Positions 29,318 through 38,030 of a DNA stretch of 64,000 bases are shown piece by piece. The position numbers were made by a program, and so were the translations under genes. The stretch's first letter is position 1, and each line of letters opens with the position of its first letter. The notes under the pieces were generated by a model that was not told the origin of the DNA, did not search any database, and saw nothing but the letters and a program-made list of their open reading frames with translations. The DNA is from Synechococcus sp. CBW1002 (lineage in GTDB: Bacteria > Cyanobacteriota > Cyanobacteriia > PCC-6307 > Cyanobiaceae), in assembly GCF_015840915.1 (NCBI RefSeq), contig NZ_CP060398.1:2666001-2730000 (forward strand), in the 5' to 3' direction.

Positions 29318-30280
29318 ATGCAGGTTCTGGTTGTTGGTGGAACGGGCACACTTGGCCGGCAGATCGCCAGGCGGGCCCTGGATGCCGGCCATCAGGTGCG
29401 CTGCATGGTGCGTTCCCCCCGCAAGGCCTCCTTCCTGCAGGAGTGGGGCTGTGAGCTCACCCGGGGGGATCTGATGGATCCTGAGAGTCTCGATTACGCC
29501 CTCGAAGGCCAGGAGGCGGTGATCGACGCCGCCACGGCCCGAGCCACCGATCCGGGCAGCGCTTACGACATCGACTGGACCGGCAAGCAGAACCTGTTCG
29601 CCGCCTGCAGCCGCGCCGGCGTCAAGCGGCTGGTGTTTCTGTCGTTGCTGGATGCGGCCCTGCACCGCAGCGTGCCGCTGATGGAGATCAAGGCCTGCAC
29701 CGAGGCCTGGCTGGAGGCTTCCGAGTTCGACTACACGATCCTGCGGGGCGTGGCCTTCATGCAGGGTCTGATCAGTCAGTTCGCGATCCCGGTGCTCGAG
29801 AGCCAGACGGTGTGGGTGAGTGGGGTTCCCACGCCGATCGCCTACATGAACACGCAGGACCTGGCCGCCTTCGCCGTGGCCGCCCTGGAACGGCCTCAGA
29901 CCGTGCGGAAGGCATTCCCGGTGGTGGGGCCGAGGGCCTGGAACACCGGTGAGATCACCCAACTGTGTGAGCGCTACAGCGGCCGTGAGGCACGGGTGTT
30001 CCGGGTGCCGCCGCTGCTGTTGAAGGGGATGCAGGCTGTGGCCAGTTTCTTTGAAGCCAGCCTCAACGTGGCCGAGCGGCTCGCCTTCGCCGAAGTGACC
30101 GGTGGCGGCCGTCCGTTGGATGCGCCGATGGAGGAGAGCTATGCCGCCTTCGGCCTCGATCCAGCTGCTACCACCAAACTGGAGGATTACCTGAAGGAGT
30201 ACTACGACACCATCCTCAAACGCCTGCGCGACATGGAGGCCGATCTCGATAAGGATGCCAAGAAGAAGCTGCCGTTCTGA
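29318..30280 (+). CDS. ycf39: Photosystem II assembly factor Ycf39 (NmrA-like)
   Basis: Ycf39 (HCF244 in plants) is an atypical short-chain dehydrogenase-like protein that helps insert chlorophyll into newly made D1 during photosystem II assembly. The dinucleotide-binding start MQVLVVGGTGTLGRQIARRA is clear, followed by RCMVRSPRKASFLQEWGCEL and the region LLDAALHRSVPLMEIKACTE. The 320-residue length matches the family. No membrane segment is needed; it associates with the thylakoid through partners. It lies 50 bp after petM. Confidence 0.93.
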   Translation: MQVLVVGGTGTLGRQIARRALDAGHQVRCMVRSPRKASFLQEWGCELTRGDLMDPESLDYALEGQEAVIDAATARATDPGSAYDIDWTGKQNLFAACSRAGVKRLVFLSLLDAALHRSVPLMEIKACTEAWLEASEFDYTILRGVAFMQGLISQFAIPVLESQTVWVSGVPTPIAYMNTQDLAAFAVAALERPQTVRKAFPVVGPRAWNTGEITQLCERYSGREARVFRVPPLLLKGMQAVASFFEASLNVAERLAFAEVTGGGRPLDAPMEESYAAFGLDPAATTKLEDYLKEYYDTILKRLRDMEADLDKDAKKKLPF

Positions 30281-30415
30281 ACAAGTCTGGCCTGACAGAG
30301 TGCCCTGGACCTGATTCACGCCCTGGTGATCAGCGGCATCGCCCCCCGTTCCCCCTATTGGTCACAAGCAGAGGGTGCGTCCGGCGGGGCCTGGGGATTT
30401 CGCGTAACGTTGTCA

Positions 30416-30445
30416 TTGGATTTCTTGCTTTTCTGGGAAGATACT
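30416..30445 (+). promoter_or_regulatory. Possible promoter of the ocp operon
   Basis: A -35-like TTGGAT (30416-30421) and a -10-like GATACT (30440-30445) are 18 bp apart, in the 224-bp gap before ocp. The match is only partial and no known light-response element was recognised. Confidence 0.3.
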
Positions 30446-30504
30446 TCTAAGAGCTGGGCCATGGTCTAGACTGGCGGATGTGCAGTTAACCCGATAAATC
30501 GCCG

Positions 30505-31458
30505 ATGTTTACTCTTCAAAGAGCCACCCAGATCTTCCCCGAAACCCTCTCCGCCGATGTGGTTCCGGCCATCACGGCCCGCTTCCGCCTGTTGAGTGCA
30601 GAGGATCAGCTGGCCCTGATCTGGTACGCCTACCTCGAGATGGGAACCACGATCACGGTGGCCGCCCCTGGCGCCGCACGCATGCAGTTCGCGGAGCCGG
30701 TGCTCAACCAGATCAAAGCCATGGGGGCGGCGGAGCAGACCCAGGTGATGTGTGATCTGGCCAACCGCAGCGACACCACCATCTGCCGCGCCTATTCCAA
30801 CTGGTCGGTGAATATCAAACTGGGCTTCTGGTATCAGCTCGGTGAGTGGATGGCCGCCGGTCTGGTGGCCCCGATTCCCAAGGATTACCAGCTCTCCGCC
30901 AATGCCTCGGCGGTTCTCACCGCCCTCAAGGGGGTGGAGCAGGGTCAGCAGATCACCCTGCTGCGCAACTTCGTGGTGGACATGGGCTTTGATCCCCAGA
31001 AAGGAGAGGGTCAGCGGGTGATGGAGCCAATCGTGGCTCCCACGCCGGAAGACCAGCGCCAGAAGGTGTTCATCGAAGGGGTGATCAATCCCACGGTGAA
31101 TTCCTATATGGATCTGCTCAACGCCAACGATTTCGACAATCTCATCAAGCTCTTTCTGCCGGATGGAGCGCTCCAGCCCCCCTTCCAGAAGCCGATCGTG
31201 GGCACCGATGCCATTCTGAGCTTCTTCAGGGAAGAGTGCCAGAACCTGCGCCTGCTGCCCGAGCGGGGCTATGCCGAACCCACCGATGGTGATTTCACCC
31301 AGATCAAGGTGACCGGCAAGGTTCAGACCCCCTGGTTCGGGGCCAACGTGGGCATGAACGTCGCCTGGCGCTTCCTGCTCAACCCGGAAGGCAAGATCTA
31401 CTTCGTGGCCATCGATCTGTTGGCTTCCCCCGCCGAGCTGCTCAAGTTCGCTCGTTGA
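30505..31458 (+). CDS. ocp: Orange carotenoid protein
   Basis: OCP is a blue-light-activated carotenoid protein that docks on the phycobilisome core and dissipates excess excitation as heat. The 317-residue protein has the N-terminal helical domain (residues 1-160), a linker and the NTF2-like C-terminal domain. Key residues line up with the characterised Synechocystis protein: Y201 and W288 (carotenoid keto hydrogen bonds), R154 (the domain-interface arginine, R155 there), N103, W109 and the acid in EECQNL. The active linker and full two-domain form argue for photoactive OCP rather than a separate helical carotenoid protein. First gene of the ocp-crtW-frp operon. Confidence 0.96.
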   Translation: MFTLQRATQIFPETLSADVVPAITARFRLLSAEDQLALIWYAYLEMGTTITVAAPGAARMQFAEPVLNQIKAMGAAEQTQVMCDLANRSDTTICRAYSNWSVNIKLGFWYQLGEWMAAGLVAPIPKDYQLSANASAVLTALKGVEQGQQITLLRNFVVDMGFDPQKGEGQRVMEPIVAPTPEDQRQKVFIEGVINPTVNSYMDLLNANDFDNLIKLFLPDGALQPPFQKPIVGTDAILSFFREECQNLRLLPERGYAEPTDGDFTQIKVTGKVQTPWFGANVGMNVAWRFLLNPEGKIYFVAIDLLASPAELLKFAR

Positions 31459-32288
31459 GGCCTGCCACCCGAACCGGTCTTCTGCTGGCATGCACAATCC
31501 TGCTGGCCTGGCTGATCAGCCTGGCCAGCCTGGTGATCGTGGATCCGTCTCGGCTGCCCTGGCAGCTGGTGCTGCTGGCCGTGCTCGGACGGACCTTTCT
31601 GCAGACAGGCCTCTTCATCGTCGGCCACGACGCGATGCACGGCACCCTCTGGCCAGAGCGGAAGCGCTGGAACCACAGGATCGGCGCCCTGGCCCTGCAG
31701 CTGTACGCCGCCCTGCCCTACCGCGCCTGCCGCCGCAATCACCACCGGCATCATCGGGCGCCGGTCAGTGCTCTCGATCCGGATGGTCCTCCCCATCCCG
31801 GCAGTGGTGTGGTGAGCTGGTACATCCGCTTCATGGCGGGGTATCTGTCCTGGCTCCAGATGATGCGCTTGCTCGGCGGCTGGCTCCTTCTGGCTCTGGT
31901 GGCCCAGGTGTTGTCCGTGGCTCTGGTCAACAAGGGCGCTGGCAGCAGTGCTGTATCCGCCATCAGCAATGTCTTGCTGTTCTACAGCCTGCCGCTGCTG
32001 TTGAGCTCTCTGCAGATGTTTGCCTTCGGGACCTATCTCCCCCACCGACAGCAGCGTCACAGCCAGGGCCTGGGTGCGATTGAAAGCCTGAATCTTTCAG
32101 CGCCGCTGTCCCTGCTGGCCTGCTATCACTTCGGCTATCACCGAGAACACCACCAGTGGCCGGATCTGGCCTGGTTTCAACTTCCTGAGCGGAGATCCAG
32201 CGCGCTGCCAACCGCCCATCCGTTACGCTTGTTACCAAGGTGTATGAAGCTGAGCAGACCCCAGCCGACAGCCTCTTCAAGATCATGA
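31455..32288 (+). CDS. crtW: Beta-carotene ketolase CrtW
   Basis: CrtW is a membrane di-iron oxygenase that adds 4-keto groups to beta-carotene, giving echinenone and canthaxanthin, the pigments OCP needs. The histidine clusters GHDAMHG, NHHRHHR and HREHHQWPDLAWFQLP are all present, with about four hydrophobic segments. The start is TTG at 31455, forming a TTGA overlap with the ocp stop. The last 30 or so residues (after FQLPERR) are low-complexity and overlap the region upstream of frp; the stop overlaps the frp start as ATGA. Confidence 0.92.
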   Translation: MRPATRTGLLLACTILLAWLISLASLVIVDPSRLPWQLVLLAVLGRTFLQTGLFIVGHDAMHGTLWPERKRWNHRIGALALQLYAALPYRACRRNHHRHHRAPVSALDPDGPPHPGSGVVSWYIRFMAGYLSWLQMMRLLGGWLLLALVAQVLSVALVNKGAGSSAVSAISNVLLFYSLPLLLSSLQMFAFGTYLPHRQQRHSQGLGAIESLNLSAPLSLLACYHFGYHREHHQWPDLAWFQLPERRSSALPTAHPLRLLPRCMKLSRPQPTASSRS

Positions 32289-32620
32289 ACATGAACGATT
32301 CTATTGTGACCGGCTGGAGTGAACAGGAAGAGGCCATTGCTCGCGGGGCGTTCGATCGTGCCCAGCGGCGGGCTGTGCACGTCCTGATTGAGGCGATCAG
32401 GGTGCAGTCTGGCCGCCTGGATTCGATTGATTCGGTCTGGAATCTGCATGATTTTCTCAGCACACAGCGCTACCAGATCGAGGGGCGTTTCGATTTTCGT
32501 CTCGATGGAATTCTGTTTGTTTTCGCCAGTCTGGTGAAGGAGAAATTGCTTTCTCTCGAAGAACTTGAGGGTCTCGGAGACGAGAAGCTGGCCAAAATCA
32601 AGGCCATGTCCCTGTTCTGA
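32285..32620 (+). CDS. frp: Fluorescence recovery protein
   Basis: FRP binds activated OCP and speeds its return to the dark form, ending energy quenching. With the ATG at 32285 it has 111 residues, close to the roughly 109-residue form reported for Synechocystis. The functional residues W52, H55, D56 and R62 (in VWNLHDFLSTQRYQIEGR) match W50, H53, D54 and R60 of that protein at a constant offset of two. An ATG at 32240 would add 15 residues but lies within crtW; the ATGA overlap with the crtW stop favours 32285. Confidence 0.93.
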   Translation: MNMNDSIVTGWSEQEEAIARGAFDRAQRRAVHVLIEAIRVQSGRLDSIDSVWNLHDFLSTQRYQIEGRFDFRLDGILFVFASLVKEKLLSLEELEGLGDEKLAKIKAMSLF

Positions 32621-32690
32621 ACTGTCGTTGCGATCTCTCCAGAAGCGTCGCGGCTGGCCGGGTAAACTCTTCGATTGTGCTGCTGGACGG

Positions 32691-32906
32691 ATGTCGATTG
32701 CGCAGATCAAGAACCTGCAGCGCCGCCTCGCCAATCTTGAGCAGGAAGCGATCGAGGAGATCAACCGCGCCTGCGGCCATGAGCTCTGGCAGAGCCTTGG
32801 TTTCGATGCTCTCGATACACTTGAGGATCCGGATCGTCGCTCGCGGGCGAACTATTACTACGGCCAGCTGCAAACGGTGCGTGAACTGCGCGACGTCATC
32901 AGCTGA
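32691..32906 (+). CDS. Small conserved hypothetical protein
   Basis: A 71-residue protein beginning MSIAQIKNLQRRLANLEQEA and ending NYYYGQLQTVRELRDVIS. It is charged and helical with a conserved-looking GHELWQSLGFDALDTL centre, no signal peptide and no metal motif. I do not recognise a function. It follows frp by 70 bp on the same strand and may be read from the same transcript. ATG at 32691 is chosen because the longer upstream frame is compositionally unlike protein. Confidence 0.65.
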   Translation: MSIAQIKNLQRRLANLEQEAIEEINRACGHELWQSLGFDALDTLEDPDRRSRANYYYGQLQTVRELRDVIS

Positions 32907-32936
32907 GCGAGCCGCACGGACCACGGCCAGGCCTCC

Positions 32937-33659
32937 CTATCCGCCGCCACCGGCCCGCCCCGATTTCCCACCGCCGGCCCGTCCGCCCCGACCCGGGGAG
33001 CGCCGGCCGGAGGGGCTCCTGCCTGCCGACAGCGTACGGAGCGATGGCTGCCCGCTCGCGGGTCGACGCAACAGCCCCTGCACACGGTGATCCTCTTCGG
33101 GGGTCAGCGCACGCCAGCGGCCTGGATCCAGGCCGCTCAGGTTCAGGGGAGGCTCTCCATCCATCAGGTCGATGGAGGCGCGCACCAGCCGCAGGGTGGG
33201 ATGGCCCACTGCAGCAGTCATCCGCCGCACCTGGCGGTTGCGACCTTCCCGCAATTGCAGCTCCAGCCAGGCGGTGGGAATGGTGAGGCGATGGCGGATC
33301 GGCGGCACCCGCTCCGGCAGTTGCGGTGCTGGCAGGAGGACACGAGCGCGGGCCGGCAGGGTGCGCTCTCCCTGCACCATCACCCCTTCAGCCAGCCGCT
33401 GCAGGGCCTCGGCACTGGGTTCGCCTTCCACCTGGACCCAGTAGGTGCGCCAGTGGCCCCAGGCTGGATCGGTGAGGCGATGTTGCAGAGGGCCGTGGTT
33501 AGTGAGCAGCAGCAGGCCCTCGCTGTCTGCATCCAGGCGGCCGGCGGCATAGACGCCAGGCACTGGAATGAAGGAGGCCAGGCAATCCCAGCGACTTTCA
33601 GGTTCCGGCGTGAACTGGCTCAGGACCCCATAGGGCTTGTGGAAGAGCAGATGGGTCAG
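32937..33659 (-). CDS. RluE-type 23S rRNA pseudouridine synthase, unusual start
   Basis: The family signature GRLDADSEGLLLLTN holds the catalytic aspartate, and AWLELQLREGRNRQVRRMT follows, as in RluE/RsuA enzymes. The essential N-terminal strand HLLFHKPYGVLSQFT is encoded upstream of the first GTG (33563), so that GTG cannot be the true start. From the preceding stop near 33834 no ATG, GTG or TTG occurs in this frame before the strand. The CTG at 33657-33659, giving MTHLLFHKPYG, is the best candidate and overlaps the stop of a short upstream frame. The C-terminus ends in a Gly/Arg-rich tail of about 40 residues. Confidence 0.82.
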   Translation of the reverse strand: MTHLLFHKPYGVLSQFTPEPESRWDCLASFIPVPGVYAAGRLDADSEGLLLLTNHGPLQHRLTDPAWGHWRTYWVQVEGEPSAEALQRLAEGVMVQGERTLPARARVLLPAPQLPERVPPIRHRLTIPTAWLELQLREGRNRQVRRMTAAVGHPTLRLVRASIDLMDGEPPLNLSGLDPGRWRALTPEEDHRVQGLLRRPASGQPSLRTLSAGRSPSGRRSPGRGGRAGGGKSGRAGGGG

Positions 33660-33739
33660 AGGCGGGCCTGCCAGAGGTTCACCACGCCGATCGCGATCAG
33701 CAGCAGTCCGAGATCCATCGACAGAGGAGGCAGAACCAT
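33656..33739 (-). CDS. Possible 27-residue single-helix membrane peptide
   Basis: ATG at 33739 opens a frame of 27 residues, MVLPPLSMDLGLLLIAIGVV followed by NLWQARL, a plausible transmembrane helix with a basic end. Its stop TGA overlaps the proposed CTG start of the RluE-type gene (CTGA), as in coupled gene pairs. It does not match any photosystem or b6f small subunit I know. It may instead be only a leader that delivers ribosomes to the CTG, or chance. Confidence 0.35.
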   Translation of the reverse strand: MVLPPLSMDLGLLLIAIGVVNLWQARL

Positions 33740-33874
33740 GGGGCGCAGCGGTGATCCGGGTGAAAGCGCAGCGACCCTAGGGCCCTCGACCGGCCACCCG
33801 GTGGGAGCGAAGCGGGCCGGAAGGGCGAGATCTAGACTGAGGGCAGTGATCTTCGTCTGCCCCGCCACCGCCGC

Positions 33875-34144
33875 ATGATTGAAACCTCGGGAGTGATTGA
33901 GAAGGAACAGGGCAACGGCTTCTATCTGGTGACCCTGGAGCAGCCCGCTGGGCACCAGTGTCTGTGCCGTGCGGCCGGCAAGCTCACCAAGTTCCGCATC
34001 AAGCTCCTCGCCGGCGACAAGGTGCTGGTGGAGATCAGCCCCTACGACCTCACCCGCGGCCGCATCACCTACCGCGAGCGCAACGCCGGAGCCACTGGCC
34101 CCCGGCCGGGCGGCAACCGCCCCGGCGGCCCCCGTCGCCGCTGA
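33875..34144 (+). CDS. infA: Translation initiation factor IF-1
   Basis: IF-1 binds the ribosomal A site during initiation. The 89-residue protein is an S1/OB fold: IEKEQGNGFYLVTLEQPAGH, LCRAAGKLTKFRIKLLAGDK, VEISPYDLTRGRITYRER. The last 18 residues are a Gly/Pro/Arg-rich extension not present in the short Escherichia coli form. No signal or membrane part. The start is at ATG 33875. Confidence 0.93.
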   Translation: MIETSGVIEKEQGNGFYLVTLEQPAGHQCLCRAAGKLTKFRIKLLAGDKVLVEISPYDLTRGRITYRERNAGATGPRPGGNRPGGPRRR

Positions 34145-34202
34145 GGCGATGGTTCAGAGCTGAGCCGATCCAGATCAGGCCCAGCTCTGACCTCCTGTTG
34201 TC

Positions 34203-35657
34203 TCAGCCCACCGGCGCACCCAGCAGGGATTCGATCGCGGCCTTGAATTCGCTGCGTTGCTTGACGCCGCGGAACTGCTGTTTGAGCTCCTTGCCGAAGA
34301 ACAGCTGCACCGTTGGGGTGCCGCTGACGCCAGCCTGAACGGCAATCTCCTGATCGGCATCGATGTCGATCTCGACACCCTGGGCACGCCCGCCGAGTTC
34401 CTCCAGCACCCGCTTCAGCTGGGGCTTGAGCACGTGGCAGGGGCCACAGGTGGGTGAGGTGTAGACCACCAGCAAGGGCTTGCTGCTGTCGTGGTACAGC
34501 TTGCGCAAGGCATAGCCCCCTTTCTGCCAGAGGGCATCAGGATCGAAATTGTCGCCATCGCTGGTGACGGTTCGCACCGGTTCACCGGCCGGGGCCGGAT
34601 CCACCGGATCGTGGCTCACGGTCACCGCCAGATCGTGATGGGTGAGCCAGCGTTCGGCAGCCAGGGCGGCCTGGCAGCCGCTGCCGGCGGCGGTGATGCC
34701 CTGGCGCCATTCCGCATCGGCCACGTCACCGGCGGCGAACACGCCCTCCAGGCTGGTTTCGGGTCGGCCCGGCCGGGTCACGAGGTAGCCGAGCGAATCG
34801 AGTTCCAGCTGGCCGCGCACCAGACGGGTGTTGGGGGTATGACCGATCGCATAGAAGAGGCCGCGAACGGCCAGCTCCTCCGTGGCGCCCTGGCCTGTGC
34901 TGCCTGAATCGGTGGCCGTCGCGCTCGTGTCGCTCAGGGTGAGGCTCTCCAGCCAGCCGTTGCCGCTGGCCCCCACGACCTGACGGTTCCAGTGCACGGT
35001 GATGGCGGGGTTGGCCAGCACCCGATCGGCCATGGCGGCGCTGGCGCGCAGTTTGTGGGTGCGCACGATCAGGTGGACACGGCTGCCGTATTTGGTGAGG
35101 TACACGGCCTCTTCGCAGGCGGAATCTCCGCCTCCCACCACGGCCAGCTCAGCGTCGCGGTATTGAGGCGTGGCGCCATCACAGATGGCACAGGCGCTGA
35201 TGCCATGGCTCCAGAAGGTCTCCTCCTCCGGCAGGCCCAGGCGGTTGGCGCTGGCCCCGGTCGCCAGGATCACGGACTGGGTTTCGATCACCCGGTCTTC
35301 AGCGGTGATCCGGTAGGGGCGGCGGGAGAGGTCGATGGCGCTGGCATCGGCTTCCACCAACCGGGTACCCCACCGCACCGCCTGGGCCTTCATGCGGTCC
35401 ATCAGGTCCGGGCCGAGGATGCCGTCCGGAAAGCCTGGGAAGTTTTCCACGTGGGTGGTGGTCATCAGCTGACCACCGGGAATGCCGCCGTCCTGGAAGC
35501 CGGTGATCAGCACCGGGCTGAGGTTGGCGCGAGCGGCATAGATGGCTGCGGTGTAACCGGCGGGCCCGGAGCCCACGATCACGAGGTTCTCCGGAGAGGG
35601 ACTCAGCGACGACTCTGCCCCTGGAGACGGTGCGTCCACGGACGGCGGCGTTCCCAT
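34203..35657 (-). CDS. trxB: NADPH-thioredoxin reductase C (reductase-thioredoxin fusion)
   Basis: NTRC reduces 2-Cys peroxiredoxins and other targets with NADPH, linking redox control to darkness and low light. The FAD-binding part starts [20 protein letters not shown]. The reductase disulfide is CAIC (C156 and C159), the NADPH loop is [15 protein letters not shown] and the second FAD motif [10 protein letters not shown]. From about residue 380 a thioredoxin domain carries [18 protein letters not shown] and ends [13 protein letters not shown]. Two domains in one 484-residue chain are diagnostic of NTRC rather than ordinary TrxB. Confidence 0.93.
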   Translation of the reverse strand: MGTPPSVDAPSPGAESSLSPSPENLVIVGSGPAGYTAAIYAARANLSPVLITGFQDGGIPGGQLMTTTHVENFPGFPDGILGPDLMDRMKAQAVRWGTRLVEADASAIDLSRRPYRITAEDRVIETQSVILATGASANRLGLPEEETFWSHGISACAICDGATPQYRDAELAVVGGGDSACEEAVYLTKYGSRVHLIVRTHKLRASAAMADRVLANPAITVHWNRQVVGASGNGWLESLTLSDTSATATDSGSTGQGATEELAVRGLFYAIGHTPNTRLVRGQLELDSLGYLVTRPGRPETSLEGVFAAGDVADAEWRQGITAAGSGCQAALAAERWLTHHDLAVTVSHDPVDPAPAGEPVRTVTSDGDNFDPDALWQKGGYALRKLYHDSSKPLLVVYTSPTCGPCHVLKPQLKRVLEELGGRAQGVEIDIDADQEIAVQAGVSGTPTVQLFFGKELKQQFRGVKQRSEFKAAIESLLGAPVG

Positions 35658-35733
35658 CGGCTTAGGCGGAATGACTATGAGTTGAGCCTAGGGGATGGCT
35701 GAGCAGGTCGTGGCGATGCTGGCCAGAGACCGA

Positions 35734-35970
35734 TCAGATCTCGAGCAGGCCGTCGGTTTCGGGGTGCTGACCTTCACCCAGCCGGCGCGGCACCATCAGC
35801 ACATTGGCCTCGAGCATTTCAGGATGTTCCTCAAGGCAGAGGAGCCACTCGCGGAACTCCTCGTTCAGGGCAAAACTGTCTTCGTACTGTTCAAGGGCGT
35901 CAAGCGTGGCCCGTCGCGCGAGGGCCCAGCAGACGGCCACCGTTAGGCGTCGATGCACCGAGGCGTCCAT
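35734..35970 (-). CDS. Small acidic hypothetical protein
   Basis: From the ATG at 35970 the frame gives 78 residues: MDASVHRRLTVAVCWALARR, then an acidic helical part (DALEQYEDSFALNEEFREWL, CLEEHPEMLEANVLMVPRRL). Composition is protein-like, and the opposite-strand frame in the same place is less so. No family recognised. It lies between NTRC and the helicase on the same strand. Moderate-to-low certainty that it is expressed. Confidence 0.45.
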   Translation of the reverse strand: MDASVHRRLTVAVCWALARRATLDALEQYEDSFALNEEFREWLLCLEEHPEMLEANVLMVPRRLGEGQHPETDGLLEI

Positions 35971-36079
35971 GGATTGATGGGCGGATGCGCACACGCTGCC
36001 GGTCCATCGGCTGGTTCGTGGTGTCGGTTGACACAACGTTGTAGATCAAGCCACACCAGCTCTATCACAAAACTGCATG

Positions 36080-37534
36080 TCAAGCACTACGACGCAAAAA
36101 ATCGGGAAGCTGGGGGCCGCCCAGCCGGATCACGTCCCCAGCCCGATCGCGCAGGGCCTGCAGCGGCAGACCGGTTGAGGGCATCGAGCCGGCGGATTCC
36201 GGAGCCTGTTCGCTGATGCGGCTGCGGATCAGATAGGGCTCGCTCAGCGACCAGCTGCGGGCGTAGCACATCAGCAGGGGGTCGGCCGGCGCGAACACGT
36301 AGGAGCACTGGCGCGGCACCGGCTCAAGGGCGGCACGGCTGCCATCCATGCGCACCGCCCGGGTGATCCCCTGCAGGAAACGGGTGCGGGTCACCACCGT
36401 GGTGAGGTAGGCCACCACCCGCAGCCGCGGCGCATCAAAACCCTCGGCGCACATATCGATGCTCACCAGCCAGCGGCCTTCGCCGCGCTGAAAAGCCTGC
36501 AGGCGATCGTTGGCCTCGGGATCCTGCGAGTGCACCAGCTGCACCCGGTCGCCCTCCTCCTCCAGCAACCCGGTGATCCGGCGGGCGTGGGCGATGTCGC
36601 GGGCGATCACCAGGCCGCCCGCCTCGGGATGCTCCTGACGCACCTCCTCCAGTTTGCGCCGGGCCCGGATCAGCAGATGCAGGGCAATACTGCTGGAATC
36701 CCCCAGTTGGATGGCGCGCCGCAGGTTGCGGGCCCGCCAGCTCTCCCGTTCTTCAGCCGAGAGGGGTGAGGTTTCGCCATCGGGATCATCAGGGCGGCGG
36801 CCGTGATCCACGCAGCCGTCCTGGAAGCGGAATTCGAGGGGGCGCACATCACCGGCCGCGATCAGCTCCTGTGGTTCGACGCTGAGGTCGGGCACGATCC
36901 GTTCCACCGTCGTGTCGCCTTCGGTGGCCTGCACCCGGCGGGCGGCACAGAAGGCGAGGTTGTCGGCGCGGAACGGAGTGCCGGTGAGCCCCAGCCGCAG
37001 GCCGGCTGTGGCGGTGAGCCGGCTGAAGGCATGACCCCAGGCGCTGGCCTCCGGCTCGTCTGGATCGAGCCCGAGATGGTGCACCTCATCGGCGATCGCC
37101 ATCCAGGCTCCCAGGCCTGGATCCGCCAGCAGAGCCGCCAGCCGTTCGCTGTGGCGACTTGCGCTCTGATAGGTGATCAGCAGACCGTGGCTGTCGGCGC
37201 TCCGCTGCGGCTGCTCGGGTTCCCAGAGGGCCAGGCGCAGCCCCAGACGGGCCGAGGAGGCCTGCCACTGGCCGCCGATGGAACTGCGGTGGCAGAACAC
37301 CACGAAGCGGCTCAGGTGGCCGTCCCGATGCAGCCGCTGAAAGCCAAGCAGGGCACCCAGCGTCTTGCCGGCGCCGGGACCGGCGTTGATCAGCACGTCG
37401 TGGCCGTTGGGGTGAGGCTGCAGCAGGCGGCGACGCAGCAGCTGCAGCAACAGCACCTGCCACTGGCGGGGCTGCACCGCAGAGCCGGCCAGGCTGCCCG
37501 GTTCCGGCCCCAGATCGAACGACGGCGAATTCAT
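36080..37534 (-). CDS. SF2 DEAD/DEAH-box helicase (ResIII type)
   Basis: A 484-residue ATP-dependent helicase. Walker A is AGPGAGKT (51-58), motif II ADEVHHLG, motif III region LTGTPFRADN, and the C-terminal RecA domain has GRWLVSIDMCAEGFDAPRLR with motif VI ITRAVRMDG. The layout is that of the stand-alone ResIII helicases common near restriction or phage-defence genes, though no nuclease or methylase gene is nearby. The intact copy is complete. The first 57 codons and the upstream region are duplicated in tandem (37364-38030). Confidence 0.88.
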   Translation of the reverse strand: MNSPSFDLGPEPGSLAGSAVQPRQWQVLLLQLLRRRLLQPHPNGHDVLINAGPGAGKTLGALLGFQRLHRDGHLSRFVVFCHRSSIGGQWQASSARLGLRLALWEPEQPQRSADSHGLLITYQSASRHSERLAALLADPGLGAWMAIADEVHHLGLDPDEPEASAWGHAFSRLTATAGLRLGLTGTPFRADNLAFCAARRVQATEGDTTVERIVPDLSVEPQELIAAGDVRPLEFRFQDGCVDHGRRPDDPDGETSPLSAEERESWRARNLRRAIQLGDSSSIALHLLIRARRKLEEVRQEHPEAGGLVIARDIAHARRITGLLEEEGDRVQLVHSQDPEANDRLQAFQRGEGRWLVSIDMCAEGFDAPRLRVVAYLTTVVTRTRFLQGITRAVRMDGSRAALEPVPRQCSYVFAPADPLLMCYARSWSLSEPYLIRSRISEQAPESAGSMPSTGLPLQALRDRAGDVIRLGGPQLPDFLRRSA

Positions 37535-37697
37535 CGCCCGATTCTGCTGCCGTCGCGCTGGATCTTGAGCAATGGTTCCTATAGGTTTCCGGTCAGATCT
37601 GCCTATGTTCCGGCCAGGCGGGGCTCTGGTCTGCTTCGAGTCGCTCGTCTCCGTTCTGCCCTGGCGTCATGCCTGAACCCTCGCCTTTCTTCCCCGC
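37364..37697. repeat. Tandem direct repeat, copy 1 (334 bp)
   Basis: Identical to copy 2 at an offset of 333 bp; the two share one base at the junction. Copy 1 holds the first 57 codons of the intact helicase, the whole divergent intergenic region and the first 9 codons plus of the 56-residue gene. Confidence 0.93.
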
Positions 37698-37867
37698 TTG
37701 CCGGCGCCGGGACCGGCGTTGATCAGCACGTCGTGGCCGTTGGGGTGAGGCTGCAGCAGGCGGCGACGCAGCAGCTGCAGCAACAGCACCTGCCACTGGC
37801 GGGGCTGCACCGCAGAGCCGGCCAGGCTGCCCGGTTCCGGCCCCAGATCGAACGACGGCGAATTCAT
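37667..37867 (-). pseudogene. Truncated duplicate of the helicase N-terminus
   Basis: The first 57 residues equal the helicase N-terminus up to and including the Walker A lysine (AGPGAGK). The junction then switches to unrelated sequence and stops 9 codons later (66 residues in all). It cannot hydrolyse ATP. It has the same upstream region as the intact gene, so it may be transcribed toward the real helicase and be nonfunctional as protein. The mirror product on the plus strand, from the ATG at 37669, is a 16-residue remnant of the small gene. Confidence 0.85.
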
Positions 37868-38030
37868 CGCCCGATTCTGCTGCCGTCGCGCTGGATCTTG
37901 AGCAATGGTTCCTATAGGTTTCCGGTCAGATCTGCCTATGTTCCGGCCAGGCGGGGCTCTGGTCTGCTTCGAGTCGCTCGTCTCCGTTCTGCCCTGGCGT
38001 CATGCCTGAACCCTCGCCTTTCTTCCCCGC
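37697..38030. repeat. Tandem direct repeat, copy 2 (334 bp)
   Basis: Second copy. It contains a truncated helicase start on the minus strand and the true start of the small gene at 38002 on the plus strand. No mismatch with copy 1 was seen by eye. Confidence 0.93.

Noticed and set aside
36080-37534. Helicase as the core of a restriction or phage-defence island
   Set aside because: No nuclease, methylase, toxin or recombinase gene lies within several kilobases; neighbours are housekeeping genes.
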